Of a DNA stretch of 64,000 bases, positions 57,009 to 64,000 are shown piece after piece. The notes beneath the pieces were generated by a model. That model was not told the DNA's origin. It saw only the letters and a program-made list of their open reading frames with translations, and searched no databases. The first letter of the stretch is position 1. The number at the start of each line of letters is the position of its first letter. Location: the NCBI GenBank assembly GCA_948567375.1, contig OX419755.1, forward strand, positions 77,956,931 to 78,020,930, written 5' to 3'. The position numbers and the translations under genes are program-made. Origin of the DNA: Lunularia cruciata (lineage: Eukaryota > Streptophyta > Marchantiopsida > Lunulariales > Lunulariaceae).

Positions 57009-58779
57009 ATCTAAGCGATATATGTTGAAATGTTACTCACTAAATCAAAGATTCTATCAAAATAAACTTCGAAATCACCTTCACCGCATACGCGGCATGT
57101 ATACTCATATACATGTTTTTACTTCTTTTTTTACTCGGAGTATCTTCTTCTTCTTTTTAATGTACCCTTGCTCGTATCGGATCTGCTTGGAGGTCATCTT
57201 GACTGAAGAGTTGGAATTTGCAGACTAGAGTTTGTATCCTTAACCCGGGGAGAAGGTTAAATGCGGTTATCCTAACCCCGGTCGAAGAAGCCTCGAAGCA
57301 CCCGAGGGGCCGGCAGCCGTAGAATATTTGACTTCTGATCAATTCTTAGCCAGCCAGAAATTGACGCATGTGATGGACGATGGTTGGAGCTGGTGACACT
57401 AATTTCGTGTCTCCAGAGACGACGCTCGTGTGGTGCTGGGACCAGGAAAACCAAGGTTGCAATTTACTGGAACGCTGCTGCTAGGGATTGGATACACAAG
57501 TCCCATCAGTTTTTATTGGCCTATTACTACTCGCGTTTGGAACGGGAACAAAATTGGCCGGTAAGGTGGGTCCAGAAGTCTCGGAGCTGAGTTGAATATG
57601 TAACAAATTTTCTTCGGTGTACAGCTGGGAATCGGAGCGATTTGGCACCGCAGACACGCGAGTTGTGGGATTCTGTCTCCCAGTACCTAACGGAGAATGT
57701 TCTTCGTCTTTCATATTAAAGACATACGTGTGCCATGTGTTAGACCGCAAGTTTTCACGTCAAAGCAGTAAGGTCAGATCGAGAAGCATGCTTTCCTTTC
57801 CGGCTGATAGGCGGAATAAGAGATCGCTTCTGATTGTGCACACTCGATTCAAATCCCATACAGAACAATGTCAAACTCGGGCATAAGTCTAAAGTCGGGG
57901 TCGTTCCACCGGCAATTTCCTCGAGCTTTCGAGGAGCAAGGGGCCAAAGTGAGCCAACCTTTTGCCGAAAAAACTTCAAATCCCCAGGTAGGATTAAACT
58001 ACAAGCTTCTGGCGACATCATCATCGAAATGCTCATATCTTCCAGATTCCAATGAACAGTAGCGTGTTTTGGCTTACGTGAACTGTCACGCTTTCAGTAA
58101 GTGTATTTTAAGTCTAGAATTCAATGTAGGTTGACCAAAACGACGTCATCCAGTGCAGGTGAGAGCTTTGTCAGTCAACACGCTAAAAGCTATAGTACCT
58201 ATCCGCATGATTTAAGGTGCTAAATTCCAACCTGTCTGGCTTCTTCATCTTGTCTTCCAACTGAAGGAACAAGTTCGTTTTGCTTTCCTAGTCAGAGAAA
58301 GGCGACCGCGTCTGATATAACAAAGAAGGTGGAAAGACCCCATAAAGGCAGTTGTCGTGAGTTTTGAAAGATTTTAAAACGAGTTTTCTGTTCCGGACTA
58401 CTCGATCTTTGAAAGGCCGGTCTGATATAGTGGCCACGATTGGTCAATTCGCACTGAAGAAGAGTTGAGAAAGCCACCTCACGTGATTTATACCTTAATT
58501 TATACTACCTCTAGTCTATACCGCGTGTCTGTTGGACACAATAAAAGGAAACCGGAAAGCTCCTCGACTCTTCCGTATGTGTTTTTGGTTAGTAAATTTT
58601 GGGCAAAAGAATGTGCAATTCTTTCTCTATTTTTCTCTTTCGAGATGAAATTTTCGATTTTATATAATTTATATAATGATATTTCATGAATATTTAAGAA
58701 ACTTGTAATGTGTAGCAAAACCACCGGGTTATCTCTAAGAAATCCTAGCACTGAGGTGCGTCACAATATTTATCCCTTA
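57009..58779. other. no gene seen
   Basis: Short ORFs on both strands, none recognised, and no clear repeat. Confidence 0.45.
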
Positions 58780-59726
58780 CTCATATGGCTTGCGTAATTA
58801 AAAATGAAATTAATTGTATTATATAGATGAATAATATTTTACGAATTATAAATTTATTTATATTTTGTAAAGATTAATATTTATATTATATTATATATAT
58901 AATTATATATTAAAAATAATTCATAAATAAATTCATGGATAGATTATCAAATTCAATTGATAATATGAAAATATTAATTTATATGAAAAATTATATAATT
59001 ACAGATATTTTATGAGTGATAGTTATTTTAATTTTAAAATAAATTTTATCAAATAAATTTGATATTATATATTTTTGCATTTATCTATGTGAGGTAAGTC
59101 ATAATATTATTTTTATGGTAAGTGCGATTTTCTCAAAAGATCATTAAAATTTAAAATTATTATTAGATTTATTAGTTTGGTGTTAAATTTTGATTAAACA
59201 TGATCTAATTAAGAGATCCTTAAAATCCTAGAAGTTTATTAGACTTATTGGTTTGGTGTTAAGTCCGTTATGAACTCCATGAAATGGAGCTTGAGTTGCA
59301 TAGTACCTTAAGAAAAATTGGAATGTTATCAAATTTATTGGTATTGTGTTAAGTCCTCAGCGAAAACCATTCACTCATGAAATGAAGCATGAATTGCATA
59401 GCACTTTAAGAATTTTCACACGACATGCACAGTTAATGAAAAACCAAAAGTGAAATCAAATTTATTATATAGATAAATATTATTTTATGGACTAGTGAAT
59501 TTATTTATTTTATAAAAATAAGAAATAAATTAACCTGTATGATAAATTTATAAATTTATTTTTTAATAAAAATAATATATATCAATTTTAATAAATAATG
59601 TGTGAGAATATTATGAACTCTTATGAAACAAATTAGATAACAAAAATATTATCAGAATATCGACTCATCTCATGGATTAAATTAGATAGTTGTAATTTTA
59701 TTTTGGCATTCATTCACATAAAAAAA

Positions 59727-60066
59727 TCATAATATTATTTTCATGTCATTTAATATCTAATTAATCAAAAGATTTTGTGTTCAATCCAAAATCTTCAAGT
59801 CTTAGAAAGAAGTCTAAAAAATTGGAACGGTACAAGACAATTAGTTTCTTGTTAAATTTTCTACAAATGCAATTATTAGTTTTCACATAAAATAGATCAT
59901 AATATTATTTTCATGTCACTTAATATCTAATTAATCAAAAGATTTTTTGTTTCAAAAGATTGTGTTCAATCCAAAATTTTAAAGTCTTAGAAAGAAGTCT
60001 AAAAATTTTGAAAGGTACGAGACAATTAGTTTCGTGTTAAATTTTCTACAAATGTCATTATTGGTT
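59727..60066. repeat. 170-bp tandem duplication in the AT-rich island
   Basis: TCATAATATTATTTTCATGT begins at 59,727 and again at 59,897. Both copies continue with TTAATATCTAATTAATCAA, AAGTCTTAGAAAGAAGTCT and TTAAATTTTCTACAAATG. The second copy carries a 16-base internal extension near 59,945. Confidence 0.85.
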
Positions 60067-60119
60067 TCGTGTTAAATCTTTTACACATACCATTCTCTTT
60101 GTGTATTGGGTTAAACTCA

Positions 60120-60121
<2 letters not shown>

Positions 60122-60172
<51 letters not shown>
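60122..60172. repeat. (AT)n microsatellite
   Basis: About 25 uninterrupted AT units, within the AT-rich island. Confidence 0.97.
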
Positions 60173-60176
<4 letters not shown>

Positions 60177-61490
60177 CAGTTATGACTGATTTTGAATATA
60201 AAATAAAATATTTTTACATGAATTTGATTATCAATTTTATAAATTTTTATTTTATTTCAAATATTTCAATTTTGAATAAGTCTTATTTATCTATATTTAT
60301 AAATTTTAATTAATTTTTTTAAAACTTGAAATCCATTATTATTTATTTATTTATGATCACCAATAAATTAATATTTATATATTTATTTTTATTAAGCATA
60401 TCACATTTCATATCAAGTTATTTCATTTATATATGCTCTATTTACAAGATCATGAAATATTAATATTATACAATAATAATTGAATTTCTTTTTTTTTTTC
60501 AACATGCATTTCATTTGTCTTTTCTTTAGTACATTTATAGAATTTAAAATCTATTTTTTATCCCATTGAACTATAATTTGAATAAAAGACTTTATTTTTT
60601 TTCTTGTATTTTTGAAATTTTATGTTCTAAATGTTGAATTGTCTTGCAAATAAATTTTATTTGTCTAATTTTTTTTAAATAATCTAATAATATATTCACA
60701 AAAATACTTCATTAAAATTTTTTTTATTCATTCAAAGTATATTACCATATGTAATTTTATGAAAAACATTTTGACATTGGTTACTGTAGTCTTTTTTGAA
60801 AAAAGTATATAATTGACCATAAAAAGAAATATATGTTATGAAAAATTAATATGAACAAACAAGAAAGAATGATTGGCCTTGAATTTTATTAGTATTCATG
60901 GTATAAATAAAACCAAAAAAGTTTATATTTAAAAATTATATTCTATTTTCAGTAATAAATTATATAATTAATAATAGTATTATATATATAATATTTAAAA
61001 TTTAGCATATATACCAAATGATGAAATAGATTAGTTTTATAATATAATATGATGATTTTAATTATAAAAAATAATAATAAAAAATAAATTTTTTGGTAGA
61101 AAAATTATATACTAATAAAACATTAACAACAAGAATATTAGAATATTAAGAAAAATTTATAATAAATTTAATATTATAATTTTTTTCCAAAATTAAATTA
61201 ATTATAATAAAATAATCACTTGATAATAATTCTAAAATACATTTATTAATTATTAAAATTTCATCATTTTGAAAAATATAATTTATATACTCATTCAAAT
61301 ATTTTTTGGTTGATATGTTTCTTTTGTTCCAAGGTAAATAATATCAATTATATTTTGCTTGATGGTCAATGGCACAATTTAATGATATGAAACAAAATTT
61401 AAAACAAAATTTTAAGAAAAAAACAAAATATTTCATCTTTATTTTTAATTTATTTATTTCTATTATATAACAAAGAGAATCTATTCAAAA

Positions 61491-62387
61491 AGAATTATAC
61501 CCTTGGATCATATATATATATATGTTACCGATTTCCACCCTTAGATTAGTTATATAGGTTGGTGAGGCATGTTGATACTTGTACTATTTGGTTGATCAAA
61601 CAAGTTTGACCTGAGAAAATCTTTGGAAAATAAATAAAAAATAAAAAATTTCAAAACAACATATACAAAAGCTTGAGAAAAAAATTAGATAATGAAATAT
61701 CAAAGTGAAAAATCACATTGGTGTTCTTCAGTGAGAACAACTATGAATGTTTAACATGAACTTGGGCTTTAGTATCTATAAAGAACATATAAGGCTTTTG
61801 AAAAGTTTTCTTGGAATGTTTTTGAAAATTATATTCTTAGAAGCTAAGCTAAGCTAATTGTGAAACTTCTTGAAAAATTTCCTTCTAAAAGCTGATTACT
61901 TGGCATACAAGCTAAGCTAGTCGAGAAACTTCCTAGGACGTTTCATCCTAGAAATCAACATTTGGTATACACATTACTTGATACTTGGAAGGTACCAAAT
62001 AGCTTATTAGATACTTCTAGAATATTTTTATAAATTTTGGCTAATTTGGTATATTTATTATTTCATTAATGTTGACCAACTCATTTGTAAATTCCATATT
62101 GTTAAAAATTGAGTGAAGTATCATTGGGAAACTCTTGACAAGATAAAAAAAAGGAAAATCTTTTAATTTTTTGCAAGAGAATATTTTTTTGAAGCCTAAT
62201 TCATTTTTTTAGATTTCCAAAATCTGCTCTCAAGTTTTCATGATATTTTTTACCTTTACATTATTAGTGAAAATATCTTTTTGGTGACACTTTTATATGA
62301 TCTACTTAGATTATCATATATAATGTCACTCGGATATTATCAAACTAATACCACCTTTAGGTAATATATCTAGCTAATGGTATTATA
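61491..62387 (-). repeat. LTR family A, copy 5, interrupted by LTR B
   Basis: Read on the minus strand from 62,387 (TATAATACCATTAGCTAG) it follows family A through GTGTCACCAAAAAGA and GAATTAGGC to about 62,110. It resumes at about 61,620 with AAACTTGTTTGATCAACC and continues to 61,491. The intervening segment is an LTR of family B. Confidence 0.55.
61660..62104 (-). repeat. LTR family B, nested copy
   Basis: The minus strand starts TTTAACAATATGGAATT at about 62,104, parallel to TGTAACAATATGGAGTT at 1,106. It shares AAATTAGCC, AATATTCTAGAA-TATCTA, GACTAGCTTAGCTTG, TTTCTAGGA-type blocks and CTAAAGCCCAAG-TCATG. No coding sequence of its own adjoins it, so it may be a solo LTR. The lower boundary is approximate. 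Confidence 0.55.
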
Positions 62388-62528
62388 AATTTCTCCTTTT
62401 TAAGATGCAATATCTTTGTTAATAAGTTGGTGCTCAAAAGATTAAACTAACACCAATCCTTTTGTCATATTAGCTATTTGCTTCCATGTTGCCTCATACA
62501 ATAGATACACTTTCCAATGGACGAGATA

Positions 62529-63480
62529 TTACACACGCAAATGGCGGGTAGCACTAATACATTTCCAAAGAATACATTCAATTTTGTATTCTTCTATGCC
62601 ATCAATGAGTGTTTGACAAGGTCTAAATTCTTGTATGGAAGGAAAATGGAATGGTCTATATGCATATATGCGTAGCAAAGAAACATAGAACATTAGATGG
62701 ATCTTCATGTGTGGTGCTAGCCTAAGGTGATAAGCCACTATGCCAATTGAATGGATGATGGGAAAATGTCCAATAAAACAAAGTCTAAGCTTATGAGTGT
62801 TGGTAGTGGATAATCACACTTGATTACAAACATTGAACTCCATGTACCTATGATGTGCATCGGCGTATTATTTCTATCAATTTTGTACTATCTATGTGCT
62901 TGGAGTTCTACACACCTTGTTGGATTGTAGAAACAAAAGTTTTGATAACATCAACTTTTGTAACCATTAGGCAGATCTTTTACCAAGATTGAAGGTGTGA
63001 AAGGGTGTTCTCCCTATATTATCAAGAATGGTGTGACCTATGTAGATACATTTATTGAATTTTTGTAAGCAAATTCTACCCATGGAAGTAAGATGTTCCA
63101 CCTTTCTTGCTCTTCTAAGGTGAAGCTCTAGAGCATATCCTCAATAGTGTGATTACCCCGCTCTACTTGTCCATTGGTGTATGGATGGTATGATATGGAC
63201 ATAACAAGTTTAGTTTTGAAGATGCCAAAGATTGTTCTCCAAAACAAATTAATGAATTGAGTGCACCAATTGGTAATGAGCACTTACAACGATGAGAAAA
63301 GATTACAACTAAGTATAATTGAGTTAATTGTGAATTAGTCACATCCTTGGTCATAAGACGCATGAATCATTTTGATGAATTAGTCTACAAAGATTAAAAT
63401 GGAGTCAAAACCTAAGGTTATCTTGGGGAATTTACAAACCAAATCCATGTTGACATTGTTGTTGGGAAAATAATCTACAT
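62529..63480 (-). pseudogene. chromoviral integrase and chromodomain relic
   Basis: Minus-strand fragments in shifting frames. About 63,260-63,120 reads TKLVMSISYHPYTNGQVERGN, an integrase core segment that here keeps the glutamate (QVERGN). A piece ending at 62,529 reads AYHLRLAPHMKIHLMFYVSLLR and then GIEEYKIECILW, the junction of the integrase C-terminus and a chromodomain. Many stops are present. Orientation and type match the element at 1-1,105, but the sequence differs clearly. Confidence 0.7.
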
Positions 63481-64000
63481 GTTACATTAGCACTAGTTAG
63501 TAAGACACGTATTCTGAAAGATGGTAGGAGAGTAGTGGTAATGAATTTAGAATGGAAATATTATTGAAAGGGAGTGTTGGAATCATTTCAAGTTTTGGTG
63601 TGCCTTGAAAGTATATTTTTGTGTTATTGTAAGCTTGAAAGTTATTTTATTATGTTATTGTGCTCCAGGAGTTTTATTTTATTGGCAGCAGTGGATAATA
63701 TCTCAAAGAGAATGAGTTTACGAGTTAAGAGAAATATCAAAGAGAAATGCCTGGACAAAGATAGGAGAATCTATCAAAAGATAGGGGGTAGAAAGGAGAA
63801 GGGAAAGAAAAAAAAAGGAAAGAGTGGGATTTTGCAGCCGGAAGAAGGAAGCCTTCGTTTAGTATCGGCCGTTGGGACAAGACAAGAAGAAGAGTCAGTT
63901 GAACTCTTGGGAGGTTTTTTTGGACAGAAGAGGGAAGAGAGAGTTTTCTCAAAGGAGACCTCTATGCCAAACGAGGGATATCAAGGACAAAAAGGGAACA
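63481..64000. other. no gene seen
   Basis: Purine-rich towards the right edge. A short repeat (GTGTTATTGTAAGCTTGAAAG and ATGTTATTGTGCTCCAGGAG) lies at 63,625-63,675. The 71-codon minus-strand ORF at 63,737-63,952 is not recognised. Confidence 0.4.

Larger units (their letters stand above)
58780..61490. other. very AT-rich island
   Basis: Composition shifts sharply near 58,780 to long runs of A and T, by eye well over 80 percent AT, with no ORF beyond low-complexity frames. Diverged repeats are visible: GTTAAGTCC, ATTGCATAG-ACTT and GAATTGCAT units at 59,180-59,410, and the tandem described next. No organellar gene was recognised, so transfer from an organelle is not supported. Confidence 0.75.

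Noticed and set aside
58780-61490. Organelle DNA insertion
   Set aside because: High AT content alone suggested it, but no plastid or mitochondrial gene, tRNA or intron could be read.

Overview
The window is nuclear DNA of a land plant. It shows plant-type chromoviral and Ty3 retrotransposons, GT-AG introns, a plant leucine-rich-repeat receptor kinase and a plant-type membrane RING protein. It also carries a complete gene for the axonemal dynein assembly factor DNAAF5/HEATR2. Only plants with flagellated sperm are expected to keep that gene, so flowering plants and conifers are unlikely. A bryophyte (moss or liverwort) fits best. The species is not identified, and the lineage call is inference.

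Layout. 1-10.5 kb: decayed repeats, namely a chromoviral integrase with its LTR, several copies of a second LTR family, a PIF/Harbinger transposase relic and the 3' part of a Ty3 element. 10.5-20.6 kb: a stack of nested elements. A non-LTR-type ORF was broken by a Ty3-like element on the minus strand (LTR, primer site, gag, protease, a C5 cytosine DNA methyltransferase, start of reverse transcriptase). Its gag was then split by a 3.76-kb element carrying a long coiled-coil ORF, and its reverse transcriptase was cut by another Ty3 element. 22.9-28.2 kb: a 14-exon gene for a TMEM185-like membrane protein ending in a RING finger. 31-32.8 kb: an LRR receptor pseudogene. 34.5-35 kb: a 5'-truncated non-LTR copy with a fold-back end. 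36.6-41.6 kb (minus): a six-exon gene with seven CCHC zinc knuckles. 42.7-51.2 kb (plus): the 20-exon DNAAF5 gene, divergent from the zinc-knuckle gene across 1.1 kb. 51.8-55.2 kb (minus): an intact single-exon LRR receptor kinase of 1142 residues, convergent with DNAAF5. 56-58.8 kb: no gene seen. 58.8-61.5 kb: a very AT-rich island. 61.5-64 kb: nested LTRs and another chromoviral integrase relic.

The four host genes have unrelated jobs: a membrane ubiquitin ligase, nuclear RNA surveillance, ciliary dynein preassembly and cell-surface signalling. Their exon models were spliced by eye. Every model keeps frame across all junctions, and the spliced lengths are 475, 503 and 857 residues. The most unusual item is the DNA methyltransferase carried inside a plant retrotransposon. 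It is now broken by stops, but its catalytic PCQ and ENI motifs can still be read.
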